Assembly (NCBI GenBank): GCA_910584155.1
Contig: CAJTYG010000011.1
Location: 1-46,571 of the forward strand
Length of the DNA stretch: 46,571 bases
DNA from: an uncultured Christensenella sp.
Lineage (GTDB): Bacteria; Bacillota; Clostridia; Christensenellales; CAG-917
Direction: 5' to 3'
The notes under the pieces were generated by a model that searched no databases, was not told where the DNA came from, and was given only the letters and a program-made list of their open reading frames with translations. Shown piece by piece: positions 17,608 through 26,145 of this stretch (the first letter of the stretch is position 1; the number at the start of each line of letters is the position of its first letter). Made by a program: the position numbers and the translations under genes.

Positions 17608-18072
17608 TCAGTCTTCGATGCCAAGCTGCGCCTTGAGGTTTGCAATGAGCACATCGAAGTCGTCGGAGGATACGTCGCCAAACACCTTGTCGTGCACCTG
17701 CTTGGGCCATGCTTCGATATACTTGCCCATTCCGCTGAACACTATCGCCTCCGTCGGCTGTCTGAGCCCCGTACAGATTTTTTTTATCTTATCGGTGATG
17801 GTCATTCTGCCCTGAGTATCAAGCTCGACAACTTCGGTCAGCTCGTTTACGGTTCTTACCATTTTCAGCTTTTTCGCCATAAACGGGTCGTCAACCGAAG
17901 TGTAGTTTTTAAGCAGCTCGTCCTTGTTTTCAAGCGGCACCAAGATGAAGCAGCCGTCGGTGCCCACAGTAGCGTAAAACGATTCGCCGAGAAAGCTCCT
18001 GTATTTGGCAGGAATTCTCACACGATTAGCGGCGACTGCGCTTGTGTAGCTACCGGATACCATGATAGACAT
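17608..18072 (-). CDS. mraZ: Transcriptional regulator MraZ
   Basis: MraZ is an AbrB-like ring-forming DNA-binding protein that represses the dcw operon, including itself, by binding 10-bp-spaced repeats. The 154-residue protein has two SpoVT/AbrB-like halves (GSYTSAVAANRVRIPAKYR near the start; VVELDTQGRMTI in the middle). The ATG at 18072 follows GGGGGAC. Longer in-frame starts up to 18126 are excluded because the promoter -10 box (18112-18117) lies inside them. Confidence 0.93.
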   Translation of the reverse strand: MSIMVSGSYTSAVAANRVRIPAKYRSFLGESFYATVGTDGCFILVPLENKDELLKNYTSVDDPFMAKKLKMVRTVNELTEVVELDTQGRMTITDKIKKICTGLRQPTEAIVFSGMGKYIEAWPKQVHDKVFGDVSSDDFDVLIANLKAQLGIED

Positions 18073-18111
18073 TGCGTCCCCCATTTGCTGCATTTTTGGT
18101 TTTATGACAGC

Positions 18112-18162
18112 ATTGTAACATCTCATTTATGCCCTGTCAACAACTTTGTCCAATTTTGTCCA
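18112..18162 (-). promoter_or_regulatory. mraZ promoter with candidate MraZ operator repeats
   Basis: Minus-strand TTGACA (18135-18140), 17 bases, TACAAT (18112-18117) is a near-perfect sigma-A promoter. Directly upstream TGGACA occurs at 18157-18162 and 18147-18152, 10 bases apart. A degenerate third unit (TGTTGA, 18137-18142) overlaps the -35 in the same phase. Known MraZ operators are TGGGA-type hexamers repeated every 10 bp before the -35, so this is the likely autoregulatory site. The rest of 18163-18313 is AT-rich with no gene. Confidence 0.7.
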
Positions 18163-18313
18163 AAAATTTTTTAGCTGTTTAGTAGGCTTTTTAAAAATTG
18201 CATAATTTACTTGTAAACTATATTTGGGCATTTTGGACGGAAAATTTAATTAACTTGTAAATCAAATACTTGAAAATAAATACTAATAAATATGTCTATA
18301 TTACCGCATATGC

Positions 18314-18341
18314 ACTAAACTTTTACGTTTTTCATAATATG
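18314..18341 (+). promoter_or_regulatory. Possible sigma-K-type promoter of the coat-like gene
   Basis: AC (18314-18315), 17 bases, CATAATATG (18333-18341) approximates the sigma-K consensus AC-N16/17-CATANNNTA, with one mismatch. A mother-cell promoter would suit a coat-type product. The short -35 makes chance matches common. Confidence 0.35.
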
Positions 18342-18367
18342 CAACAACTAAACAAGGAGGTAAAAAG

Positions 18368-19000
18368 ATGTCTTTTTGCAACAACAACTCTACACAAGAC
18401 AGATGTCCCGGGAACATCAACGGCAATCCGATGAACGGTTTGTGCGAAAAAGTCTGCATTCAAACGACTAAAATATTTGATGCGTGCATGATGCAGACAA
18501 GCATCGACAGCACGGTCACGCTCACAAATCTTACGCCGGAAAACCCGACTCAGCCCTTGACCTTCGTCAGCGGCTCGTCAACCTCAAGCGTAGGCACTAT
18601 CACCGCCCTAAGCGTGACGCCTATCGCCGACAGACCGGGGCTCTCGAGAGTAACCGCAACAATATCCATACCCATTCAGATCGCCTACACCGACGCAAAC
18701 GGCGTAGCCGGCACGGGTACGGGCTCGATCTCGGTCACGCAGGACGTGATAATGTGCGTGCCGACAGGCAGCGTGATAGCGCCCGTCATCGCCGCAACAG
18801 TCAATATGGCTGCTCCGAGAGGTACTTACACAGGCGAAAACACCTTTGCGATAACGTCCTGTGTGACGATAATCTTAAAGGTGCAGGCGGATGTCAATCT
18901 GCTCATACCGTCATACGGCTATTGCAGGATACCGCAATGCACTGAGTTCAGTCAGGACGTATGTCAGGGCGTATTCGATCTGCCGCTTTTCCCGTCATAA
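18368..19000 (+). CDS. Cysteine-containing coat-like protein of unknown function
   Basis: This 210-residue protein has no signal peptide or membrane helix. Cysteines cluster near both ends (CNNN, RCPG, LCEKVC, DAC; then YCRIPQC, DVCQG). A Thr/Ser/Val-rich beta-type middle region lies between them. The N-terminal NGLCEKVCIQTTKIFDACMMQ pattern resembles conserved hypothetical proteins of Clostridia that are sometimes labelled spore-coat-like. I do not know a proven function. A very strong AAGGAGGTAAAAAG precedes the ATG, and a terminator follows at 19032, so it is monocistronic and probably highly expressed. A spore coat role is inference. Confidence 0.65.
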   Translation: MSFCNNNSTQDRCPGNINGNPMNGLCEKVCIQTTKIFDACMMQTSIDSTVTLTNLTPENPTQPLTFVSGSSTSSVGTITALSVTPIADRPGLSRVTATISIPIQIAYTDANGVAGTGTGSISVTQDVIMCVPTGSVIAPVIAATVNMAAPRGTYTGENTFAITSCVTIILKVQADVNLLIPSYGYCRIPQCTEFSQDVCQGVFDLPLFPS

Positions 19001-19031
19001 GCTAAAGCTTATTTCAAAAGCAAAACTATGC

Positions 19032-19056
19032 AAAAACCGAGCGACGCTCGGTTTTT
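19032..19056 (+). terminator. Terminator after the coat-like gene
   Basis: Stem AAAAACCGAGC / GCTCGGTTTTT with a 3-base loop, ending in five T: a strong intrinsic terminator 32 bases past the stop. Confidence 0.85.
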
Positions 19057-19096
19057 GTCACGGTATGACAGATTTTTATAATAAAGCTTTAAAATG

Positions 19097-19125
19097 TTGT
19101 AAAAACTGCAGATTTATGTTAATAT
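19097..19125 (+). promoter_or_regulatory. Promoter of the metallophosphoesterase gene, possibly leaderless
   Basis: TTGTAA (19097-19102), 17 bases, TAATAT (19120-19125). Only six bases separate the -10 from the ATG, so transcription would begin at or next to the start codon. Confidence 0.6.
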
Positions 19126-19131
19126 ATACAT

Positions 19132-19842
19132 ATGAAAATCTTTGCGATAAGCGATCTTCATCTTTCCGCCGCTGTCCAAAAGCCTATGAATATTTTTGGG
19201 ACGTCTTGGGACAATCATTTTGAAAAAATCAAAGAGGATTGGCAGCAAAAGGTCGACAAAAACGACCTTGTTTTGCTTGGCGGCGATATGTCTTGGGGCA
19301 TGACGCTTGACGAGGCTGCGCCCGACTACGACGCAGTTGCGGCGCTGAACGGAAGGAAGATAGTTATAAAAGGCAATCACGACCTTTATTGGAACACGCT
19401 CGGAAAAATTCAAAAACGCTTCCCTGCATTTGAGTTTTTGCAAAACAGCGCAATCAGGGTGACCGACGGCAAGGATACGGGTGCGGTGATTGCAGGCACA
19501 AGAGGCTGGAGCATTCCCGCAAAGGACGCCGAAGAAGCGGATATAAAAATTTTCAAAAGAGAGCTCATCCGCCTCGAGCTATCCTTGCAGCAGGCGCAAA
19601 AGCTGCTAAGCGAGGGCGACCGACTTATAGTGATGCTTCACTTCCCGCCGTTTGACGCAGACTATGCCGACACCGAAATGACTGCGCTGCTTGAAAAATA
19701 CAAGGCGGACTGCGTTTTATACGGGCACCTTCACGGCAAAAACGTAAGGGTAAATCCAAAGATAATCAAAAACGGAATAACCTATTTTCTCACTTCCTGC
19801 GACCTCATAGGCTTTAAGCTCATTGAAGTGGACGAAATTTAA
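19132..19842 (+). CDS. Calcineurin-like metallophosphoesterase
   Basis: Binuclear metal phosphoesterase of 236 residues with all family blocks in order: ISDLHL (DxH), LGGDMSWG (GD), IKGNHDLYW (GNHD), MLHFPPF (His) and YGHLHGKN (GHxH). The substrate cannot be read from the sequence. The family includes nucleotidases and phosphodiesterases. There is no Shine-Dalgarno sequence; the promoter geometry suggests a leaderless mRNA. It has its own terminator at 19843, so it is a single-gene unit. Confidence 0.88.
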   Translation: MKIFAISDLHLSAAVQKPMNIFGTSWDNHFEKIKEDWQQKVDKNDLVLLGGDMSWGMTLDEAAPDYDAVAALNGRKIVIKGNHDLYWNTLGKIQKRFPAFEFLQNSAIRVTDGKDTGAVIAGTRGWSIPAKDAEEADIKIFKRELIRLELSLQQAQKLLSEGDRLIVMLHFPPFDADYADTEMTALLEKYKADCVLYGHLHGKNVRVNPKIIKNGITYFLTSCDLIGFKLIEVDEI

Positions 19843-19862
19843 AAACCGCTGTTTAGCGGTTT
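19843..19862 (+). terminator. Terminator after the metallophosphoesterase gene
   Basis: Stem AAACCGCT-GTTT-AGCGGTTT followed by a run of T, immediately after the stop codon. Confidence 0.85.
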
Positions 19863-20011
19863 TTTTTGATAAAGTATTTTAAAATTTTAAGTTTTTTAGA
19901 ATAGTTTTATTATCAAATTAAACAGATTTTGCAACAGTTTATCTATTTATACTACCATTATAGCAGAATGGCGATGTTTGCAAAAACGTCGCCCTCGCCG
20001 CTCTCTACAGT

Positions 20012-20608
20012 TTAACTGTTTTGCCAACCTTGCAGCAATGCGTCGATTTTTGCAAGCACGGCTTCCTTGCCCGTCTTTGCCGCAGACGACGTGACTATTA
20101 TATCGCCCGTCCCTACGCCGAACGCATTTGCAATAGTCTGCTTTGCCCTGCCTTGCTGCGCACGGGACAGCTTGTCCGCCTTTGTTGCGATGAGTGTAAA
20201 CGGCGTGCCTGTGGAATAGAGATAGTTCACCATTATTTTATCATCCTCGGTAGGCTCGTGACGGATATCCACAAGCACAAACACGTTTATAAGGCTTTGG
20301 CAGTTTTGTAAATACCCTTCTACAAGCTCGCCCCACTTTTGCTTTTCAACTCTATTTACTCTTGCATAGCCGTAGCCGGGCAAATCGACAAAATAGTATT
20401 CGCCGTTGTTTATTTCAAAATAGTTTACAAGCCTTGTGCGACCGGGCTCGGACGATGTTTTTGCAAGCTTGTTTTGATTTGTCATAAAGTTTATAAAAGA
20501 GGATTTGCCCACGTTGGACTTCCCTGCTATTGCGATTTGCGGCGCAGAGTATTCGGGCAGCTTGTCTGCGTCCGCAACCGAAATAATAAATTTTGCCTGT
20601 TTTATCAT
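20012..20608 (-). CDS. engB: Ribosome biogenesis GTPase EngB (YsxC/YihA)
   Basis: Essential TRAFAC GTPase needed for 50S subunit assembly. The 198-residue protein has G1 GKSNVGKSS (about 29-37), a G2 threonine region (SSEPGRTRLVNYF), G3 DLPGYG, G4 TKADKL and a G5-like SSAAKTG. The ATG at 20608 follows AAGGAGG. It lies downstream of clpX (53-base gap), the classic clpX-engB arrangement of Firmicutes (with lon missing between them). Confidence 0.96.
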   Translation of the reverse strand: MIKQAKFIISVADADKLPEYSAPQIAIAGKSNVGKSSFINFMTNQNKLAKTSSEPGRTRLVNYFEINNGEYYFVDLPGYGYARVNRVEKQKWGELVEGYLQNCQSLINVFVLVDIRHEPTEDDKIMVNYLYSTGTPFTLIATKADKLSRAQQGRAKQTIANAFGVGTGDIIVTSSAAKTGKEAVLAKIDALLQGWQNS

Positions 20609-20661
20609 ATGCGTATCCTCCTTTATATAAAAACAGTGCGCATATCACGCACTATCTTTTA

Positions 20662-21957
20662 TTAGCAAATGCCGTCCGTTCCCGTAGTTTCAAACGCTTC
20701 GGTCACAGCTTCCTGTCCGTGCGGCGCCTCGCTGCGAATGATGACAGGCTTTTCCTTTTTCTCGATAGCCTGCTTTGTTACTATGATTTTTTCAATGCTC
20801 TTGTCTGACGGGATCTCGTACATAAGGTCGAGCAAAGCGTCTTCCATTATCGCACGCAAGCCCCTTGCGCCCGTCTTTAGTTCTATTGCCTTTGCCGCCA
20901 CCGCACGCAGAGCGTCTTCGTTGAATTCGAGCGCAACGCCGTCGTACTCAAACTGCTTTTTGTATTGCTTCACAAGCGCATTCTTCGGCTCTGTCAAAAT
21001 TTTGATGAGCGCCTCTTCGTCAAGCGCATTCAAGCCTACGACGATAGGCACACGTCCGACAAACTCGGGTATCAAGCCGTATTTTACAAGGTCTGCGGGC
21101 TGCAAGTCGTTTATGAGCTCGTCATAGCGATAGTCCGCAGTGCCTTTGACTGCCGAGCCGAAGCCGAGCTTCGAGCTGTCCTTTCTGTTGTCCACGATTT
21201 TGTCAAGGTCGACAAAAGCGCCGCCGCAGATAAACAGAATGTTTGTAGTATCAAGCTGATAGCACTCCTGATTCGGGTGCTTTCTGCCGCCCTGCGGGGG
21301 CACGTTGGCGATAGTTCCTTCGATAATCTTCAGCAGCGCCTGCTGTACGCCCTCGCCGCTCACGTCACGTGTTATAGATACGTTTTCGCCTTTTTTGGCT
21401 ATCTTGTCGATTTCGTCTATATACACAATACCCGTCTGCGCACGCTTTATATCGTTATCCGCAGCCTGTATCAGCTTAAGCAAAATGTTTTCGACGTCCT
21501 CGCCGACGTATCCTGCCTCTGTGAGCGTAGTTGCGTCTGCGATAGCAAACGGCACGTTCAATATCTGTGCAAGAGTTTTTGCAAGCAGCGTCTTGCCCGA
21601 GCCCGTAGGACCGAGCAGCAACACGTTGCTTTTTTCTATTACCACGTCGTCGTCCTTGTCGTCGCCACGCTGAAGAATACGCTTGAAATGATTGTATACG
21701 GCAACCGACAGCACTCTTTTTGCGCTGTCCTGTCCCACTATATACTCGTCAAGCTTTTTTTTGATTTCCTGCGGAGGCAGCAGCTTTATATCGCTGTCGA
21801 CGTTTGTGTCGCCCGCATTCATTATATCTATACATCTCGCCACGCAGTCGTTGCAAATGGTTACTCCGTCGGGACCTGTCACGATTTGCTTCACCTCATG
21901 CTCGCCACGGTGGCAAAAGCTGCATATTTGTTCCTTTTGATACCTGTCGTTATCCAT
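20662..21957 (-). CDS. clpX: ATP-dependent Clp protease ATP-binding subunit ClpX
   Basis: AAA+ unfoldase that feeds substrates to ClpP. The 431-residue protein has the N-terminal zinc-binding domain (CSFC ... CNDC, about 13-38), Walker A LLGPTGSGKTLLA, Walker B IVYIDEIDKIA, the pore loop EAGYVGEDVE, the RKH-type loop (GGRKHPNQ) and the ClpP-docking IGF-type loop, here KLGFGSA. The C-terminal small domain follows. It lies downstream of clpP with a 53-base gap. Confidence 0.98.
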   Translation of the reverse strand: MDNDRYQKEQICSFCHRGEHEVKQIVTGPDGVTICNDCVARCIDIMNAGDTNVDSDIKLLPPQEIKKKLDEYIVGQDSAKRVLSVAVYNHFKRILQRGDDKDDDVVIEKSNVLLLGPTGSGKTLLAKTLAQILNVPFAIADATTLTEAGYVGEDVENILLKLIQAADNDIKRAQTGIVYIDEIDKIAKKGENVSITRDVSGEGVQQALLKIIEGTIANVPPQGGRKHPNQECYQLDTTNILFICGGAFVDLDKIVDNRKDSSKLGFGSAVKGTADYRYDELINDLQPADLVKYGLIPEFVGRVPIVVGLNALDEEALIKILTEPKNALVKQYKKQFEYDGVALEFNEDALRAVAAKAIELKTGARGLRAIMEDALLDLMYEIPSDKSIEKIIVTKQAIEKKEKPVIIRSEAPHGQEAVTEAFETTGTDGIC

Positions 21958-22010
21958 AAATAAACCTCGATAGAAAGTATTACCGCAATCTGCGGCTGCC
22001 GTATGTGCGC

Positions 22011-22607
22011 TTATTTTCTGGAATAGAAAATTTTGTCTACCAAACCGTATTCCTCCGCTTCTGCCGCCGTCATATAGAAATCACGGTCGGTATCGACCTC
22101 GATTTTTGAAAGCTCCTGCGACGTGTTTTCGGCAAGAATTTCGTTGAGGCGCTGTTTGGTCTTGAGTATTTCGTTTGCCTGTATGGCTATATCGCTTGCC
22201 TGTCCCTGCGTGCCGCCGAGAGGCTGATGTATCATCACCTTTGCGTTTGGCAAAGCAAAGCGCTTGCCCTTTGCGCCCGACGACAGCAAAAACGCTCCCA
22301 TCGAAGCCGCCATACCTATACAGATAGTGGATACGTCACACTTGATGTAGTTCATCGTATCGTAAATGGCAAAGCCCGCTGAAACCGAACCGCCGGGGCT
22401 GTTGATATAAAGGCTTATATCCTTTTGGGAATCTCTGCCCTCAAGGTAGATGAGCTGCGCCACGATGAGGTCCGCAACGGTGTCGTCGATCTCGCCTGTA
22501 AGAAAAATAATTCTGTCTTCCAAAAGGCGTGAATATATGTCATATGAACGCTCGCCTCTTCCCGTTTGCTCCACAACCATAGGTATAAGTTGATTTCTGA
22601 TATCCAT
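22011..22607 (-). CDS. clpP: ATP-dependent Clp protease proteolytic subunit ClpP
   Basis: Serine protease that forms the tetradecameric Clp chamber. The 198-residue protein has the catalytic serine in GMAASMGAFLL, the histidine in MIHQPLGG and the aspartate in DTDRDFYM. SPGGSVSAG is the oxyanion-region motif. The ATG at 22607 follows AAGGAGTGTT; the longer frame to 22652 lacks a ribosome binding site. Position tig-clpP-clpX is standard. Confidence 0.97.
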   Translation of the reverse strand: MDIRNQLIPMVVEQTGRGERSYDIYSRLLEDRIIFLTGEIDDTVADLIVAQLIYLEGRDSQKDISLYINSPGGSVSAGFAIYDTMNYIKCDVSTICIGMAASMGAFLLSSGAKGKRFALPNAKVMIHQPLGGTQGQASDIAIQANEILKTKQRLNEILAENTSQELSKIEVDTDRDFYMTAAEAEEYGLVDKIFYSRK

Positions 22608-22742
22608 AACACTCCTTATATGTGCCTTAGCACTATTTACAGTTTTTGCCACGCAAAGGTGGCAAAACTGTCAAAATGCCTGCAAAAAGCTCAAACGTCT
22701 TTCGCATAGCAGATATTTAATTTTACACAAAACGCTTTGATA

Positions 22743-24155
22743 TTATTCTGCGTCGGCGGGCTTTGTCTTGGTAGATTTTGTCGTCTTTTTTGCGGGAGCC
22801 TTCTTTTCTGCAGCAGGCTCGCCGTCGCCCTCTGCCTTAGCCTCCGCTTTTGCCGCAGACTTCTTTGCCGCCGCTTTAGGCGGATTTGCTTCCTTGAGCA
22901 CTGCAAGCAGCTTTTCGGACATAACGGAATTGACGATGTAATTGAGGTCCTCTTTATGCAAGGACTTTCTCACTTCCTCGACTGTCTGCGAGCTTTCCTC
23001 CGCCATTTTTTCAAGGCGTTCGTCGATATCCTTATCCTCAATGCCGATGTTTTCCGCCTTTACGAGTGCGCTCATGACAAGACGCACACGCACAGTCTTT
23101 TCCGCCTGAGGCTTATATTGCTCGGCAAGCTGCTCTCTTGTCATCTGCAGATAGCCGAGATAGTCTTCCATACGCATACCCTGATACATAAGGCGATATT
23201 CCATATCGTGCAGCATTTCGTCCGCTTCCTGCGCAATCATTGCGTCGGGGATCTCCACTGAGCTGCCCTCAACTATCTTTTCGATAAGGTCGTCTTCATA
23301 TTCACGCTCCGCCTTGCGGGTTTCCTGCTCGACAAGCTTTGCTTTCAAGTCCGCCTTATAATCCGCAAGAGTGTCAAATTCGGACACTTCCTTTGCAAAC
23401 TCATCGTCGATTGCAGGCAGCTCCTTTACACGTACTGCCTTGACGGTGCAGGCAAACACTGCCTCTTTACCCTTGAGATTTTCCGCATGATATTCCTCGG
23501 GGAACGTAACCTTGACGTCCTTTTGCTCGCCCGCCTTTGTGCCGATGAGCTGATCCTCGAAGCCGGGGATAAATGTATTGCTGCCAAGCGTAAGCTCATA
23601 GTCCTCTGCGGAGCCGCCGTCAAACTTTACGCCGTCCACCGTACCCACATAGTCGATGAGCACCGTGTCGCCGCTCTCTGCCGCCTTTTCGACGTCAACG
23701 AAGCGGGCTTGCTTTTCCTGCTCGGCTGCCACTGCGTCGTCAACCTGCTTTGCGGTGACTTTGACAGCCTTCTTTTCCACACTAAGCCCTTTATACTGTC
23801 CGAGCGTGACCTCGGGCATAACCACCATTGTAAGCGCAAAAACCACACTGCCGTCGTCTTTTATATCCACGTCGTCAACGCTGCCGAACGCAACAAGCTC
23901 GTATTCGCCCGATTTTTCGAGCTCCGCAATAGCATCGTCGATGAGCTGATTGATAGCGTCGTTCATAAACACGCCAACACCGTACATTCCCTCTATCACC
24001 TTTTTGGGGGCGTGGCCTTTTCTGAAGCCGGGCACGTTGTATTTGTGCTTTGTCTTTGCGTAGACGGTGTCTACCGCTTTGTTGTACTCTTCCTGAGAAG
24101 CGGTATAATTGAATTTGATTTGACTCTTTTCGAGTTTTTCGACTGTATAGTTCAT
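22743..24155 (-). CDS. tig: Trigger factor
   Basis: Ribosome-bound chaperone with peptidyl-prolyl isomerase activity. The 470 residues begin with the ribosome-binding domain (signature PGFRKGHAPKKVIEGMYG, about 42-59). The FKBP-type PPIase domain (GDTVLIDYVGTVDGVKFDGG, about 160-180) and a helical C-terminal chaperone domain follow. The last about 40 residues form a Lys/Ala-rich tail (KAAAKKSAAKAEAK...), an extension beyond the usual end. Transcribed from 24222-24250; clpP and clpX follow. Confidence 0.97.
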   Translation of the reverse strand: MNYTVEKLEKSQIKFNYTASQEEYNKAVDTVYAKTKHKYNVPGFRKGHAPKKVIEGMYGVGVFMNDAINQLIDDAIAELEKSGEYELVAFGSVDDVDIKDDGSVVFALTMVVMPEVTLGQYKGLSVEKKAVKVTAKQVDDAVAAEQEKQARFVDVEKAAESGDTVLIDYVGTVDGVKFDGGSAEDYELTLGSNTFIPGFEDQLIGTKAGEQKDVKVTFPEEYHAENLKGKEAVFACTVKAVRVKELPAIDDEFAKEVSEFDTLADYKADLKAKLVEQETRKAEREYEDDLIEKIVEGSSVEIPDAMIAQEADEMLHDMEYRLMYQGMRMEDYLGYLQMTREQLAEQYKPQAEKTVRVRLVMSALVKAENIGIEDKDIDERLEKMAEESSQTVEEVRKSLHKEDLNYIVNSVMSEKLLAVLKEANPPKAAAKKSAAKAEAKAEGDGEPAAEKKAPAKKTTKSTKTKPADAE

Positions 24156-24221
24156 TTGTCCTCCGATATCGCCAAACGCACCGACGGTGCATATGCGTAT
24201 ATAATTTTACAAAGTATTAGG

Positions 24222-24250
24222 ATTATATCATATCAAAAATTAAAAAGCAA
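24222..24250 (-). promoter_or_regulatory. Sigma-A promoter of tig
   Basis: Minus-strand TTGCTT (24245-24250), 17 bases, TATAAT (24222-24227). The leader before tig includes a short perfect palindrome GCACCGTCGGTGC around 24178-24190. Confidence 0.55.
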
Positions 24251-24306
24251 CATAAATAACTGCCATTTTACACTAAAAAGAGACTATTTTAACTGCGCAA
24301 AATCCG

Positions 24307-24335
24307 TTGATAAAAAAGCGTGAAAATGCTATGAT
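24307..24335 (+). promoter_or_regulatory. Promoter of rqcH, possibly leaderless
   Basis: TTGATA (24307-24312), 17 bases, TATGAT (24330-24335), then exactly six bases to the ATG at 24342. There is no Shine-Dalgarno sequence. Confidence 0.6.
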
Positions 24336-24341
24336 AAAAAT

Positions 24342-26033
24342 ATGGGAAGCGATCTATACGCACTGTCCGCCCTTGCGCAGGAGCTGAATACTGCTCTGTG
24401 CGGAGCGAGAATCGACAAAATTCAGCAGCCCGAGGTTGACGAGCTGCGCTTTTTTATGCGTGCCGCAGGCAAAAATCTGTGCCTTGTAGCGTCCTGTAAC
24501 GCCTCCGTACCGAGGCTTCACATCACGTCAAGCAAGAAGCAAAGCCCTCTTTCTGCGCCAAACTTTTGTATGCTACTGCGCAAGCACCTGATAAACGCAA
24601 GCGTGGACAACGTGGGAATATACAATGCGGACAGAATTCTGTATATAAAATTCAACGCCAAAACCGAGATGAGAGACGACGCAGTTTATTATCTTTTTGT
24701 TGAGATAATGAACAGATATTCAAACATAGTTTTCACCGACGAAAGCCTCAACATACTTGACGCAATAAAGCATCTTCCGCTCGATATGGCACGTGAGCAT
24801 ATAGTTGTGAGAGGCGTGCGCTATGAGCCCGTCCCTCAGCCGAAAATCAGCTATCTAAACGACTGCTTTAGCGTTTTATCCACCTTTGAGAGCGGAGATT
24901 TGCGCAAGTTTATTCTGTCTAATATTTCGGGCTTTTCGGGCACTACGGTGAGCGAGCTGCTTTTCAGAGCGCAGGTGGACGAGCAGGTATCGGATTTTGA
25001 CGATGATATGCGCACAAGGCTTGAAAAGGAAATTACGGCTATGCGAAGCTTAAGCGGTCTTTCGCCCTGCATAATAAACGGCGAGGTGTATCCCACCGTA
25101 TACAAATGTTTGCAAAGCCACTATGAGGTGAAAAGCTTTGACAGCATGAGCGAGGCGTACGACGCACTGAACACCGATATCGACGCAGGCGTGCGCAACC
25201 GCTCACGGCTTAAATCGCTTGCGACGCAGGCAAAACGGTTGCACGCTCGCATAGAAAAGAACATCGCCATTGACCTCGAGCATCTGAAAGAGTGCGAAAG
25301 CATGGAAAAATACCGCATTTTCGGCGAGCTTATCGTGAGCAATATTTACAAAATACAACGTGGCGACACTGTGCTTGTGTGCACAAACTATTATGACGGC
25401 AGCGAGGTTTCCATTCCCCTCGATCCACGTCTGTCGCCGTCCAAAAATTCCGCAGCATACTACAATAAATACAACAAGCTGAAACGCACAAAGGAATTTG
25501 TTGAAAAAAAGCTCATAGCAGACAGAAGCCTGCTTTCATACGTATGCTCTATTGAGGAAGAAATAGCCTCTCTGCCCTTTGACGCAAGCACAAAGCCCAT
25601 AGAAGACGAGCTTGCCGCACTCGGCGGAATAAAGAAAAAAGCCGCCAAAGGCAAGGTGAGAAAGGAACAGGCGGAGCCGCCTTATATCTATCTTGTGGAA
25701 GGGTTTTACATCTACAGAGGCAAAAACAATTTGCAAAACGACGAAATCACCTTTAAGCTTGCGTCCTCAAACGATATGTGGCTGCACTTAAAAAACGACC
25801 ACGGTGCGCATACCGTGATAATCACCGAGGGGCGCAGTATCCCCGACAGAATTCTGAAGATAGCGGGCGAGATAACCGCAAGCACTAAGCAGGCTTCGGC
25901 GGATGTAGACTATACCCTGCGCCGCAACGTAAAACGCCAACCAAACGGACATCTCGGACAAGTCATATACGAAAACTACAAAACTATGCTGTCAAAGCCC
26001 GACGCACACACCGAATTTTTGATAAAAAAATAA
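24342..26033 (+). CDS. rqcH: Ribosome quality control protein RqcH (NFACT family)
   Basis: RqcH binds stalled 50S-peptidyl-tRNA complexes and recruits tRNA-Ala to add C-terminal alanine tails as degradation marks; substrates are then cleared by ClpXP. The 563-residue protein has NFACT-N (CGARIDKIQQPEVDELRF, about 18-36), a central coiled-coil/helical part (about 280-430) and the NFACT-R domain near the end (DMWLHLKNDHGAHTVI). Older annotations call it fibronectin-binding protein. It lies divergent to tig-clpP-clpX. No Shine-Dalgarno sequence; leaderless geometry. Its 3' end is tandemly repeated after the stop. Confidence 0.93.
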   Translation: MGSDLYALSALAQELNTALCGARIDKIQQPEVDELRFFMRAAGKNLCLVASCNASVPRLHITSSKKQSPLSAPNFCMLLRKHLINASVDNVGIYNADRILYIKFNAKTEMRDDAVYYLFVEIMNRYSNIVFTDESLNILDAIKHLPLDMAREHIVVRGVRYEPVPQPKISYLNDCFSVLSTFESGDLRKFILSNISGFSGTTVSELLFRAQVDEQVSDFDDDMRTRLEKEITAMRSLSGLSPCIINGEVYPTVYKCLQSHYEVKSFDSMSEAYDALNTDIDAGVRNRSRLKSLATQAKRLHARIEKNIAIDLEHLKECESMEKYRIFGELIVSNIYKIQRGDTVLVCTNYYDGSEVSIPLDPRLSPSKNSAAYYNKYNKLKRTKEFVEKKLIADRSLLSYVCSIEEEIASLPFDASTKPIEDELAALGGIKKKAAKGKVRKEQAEPPYIYLVEGFYIYRGKNNLQNDEITFKLASSNDMWLHLKNDHGAHTVIITEGRSIPDRILKIAGEITASTKQASADVDYTLRRNVKRQPNGHLGQVIYENYKTMLSKPDAHTEFLIKK

Positions 26034-26145
26034 CTGTTTTTGATGAAAAAATGGCTGTTTTTTGATTAAAAATAGTCGTTTTTTTAATAAAAAATGACTG
26101 GTTTTAGTTGAAAATTAGTTGTTTTTTGATAGAAAAATAACTATT
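26019..26145. repeat. Degenerate ~21-bp tandem repeat spanning the rqcH stop codon
   Basis: Five to six units of 20-22 bases of the form (ttgat)(a5-8)(taactg)(t4-7) run from the last codons of rqcH to the last codons of rluD. The first unit encodes the RqcH C-terminus (IKK and stop), so the array looks like serial duplication of the gene end. Pure AT/T-run composition could help termination between the convergent genes. No GC-rich hairpin is present. Confidence 0.7.

Noticed and set aside
18073..18126. Longer MraZ N-terminus
   Set aside because: The -10 box of the promoter falls inside it, so those codons are not transcribed.
16864..18174. 436-residue plus-strand frame over rsmH/mraZ
   Set aside because: It is antisense to two well-supported genes, and its translation is rich in Cys, His, Arg and Tyr with no known motif; a shadow of codon usage.
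20965..21963. 332-residue plus-strand frame over clpX
   Set aside because: Antisense shadow of ClpX with no ribosome binding site or family motif.
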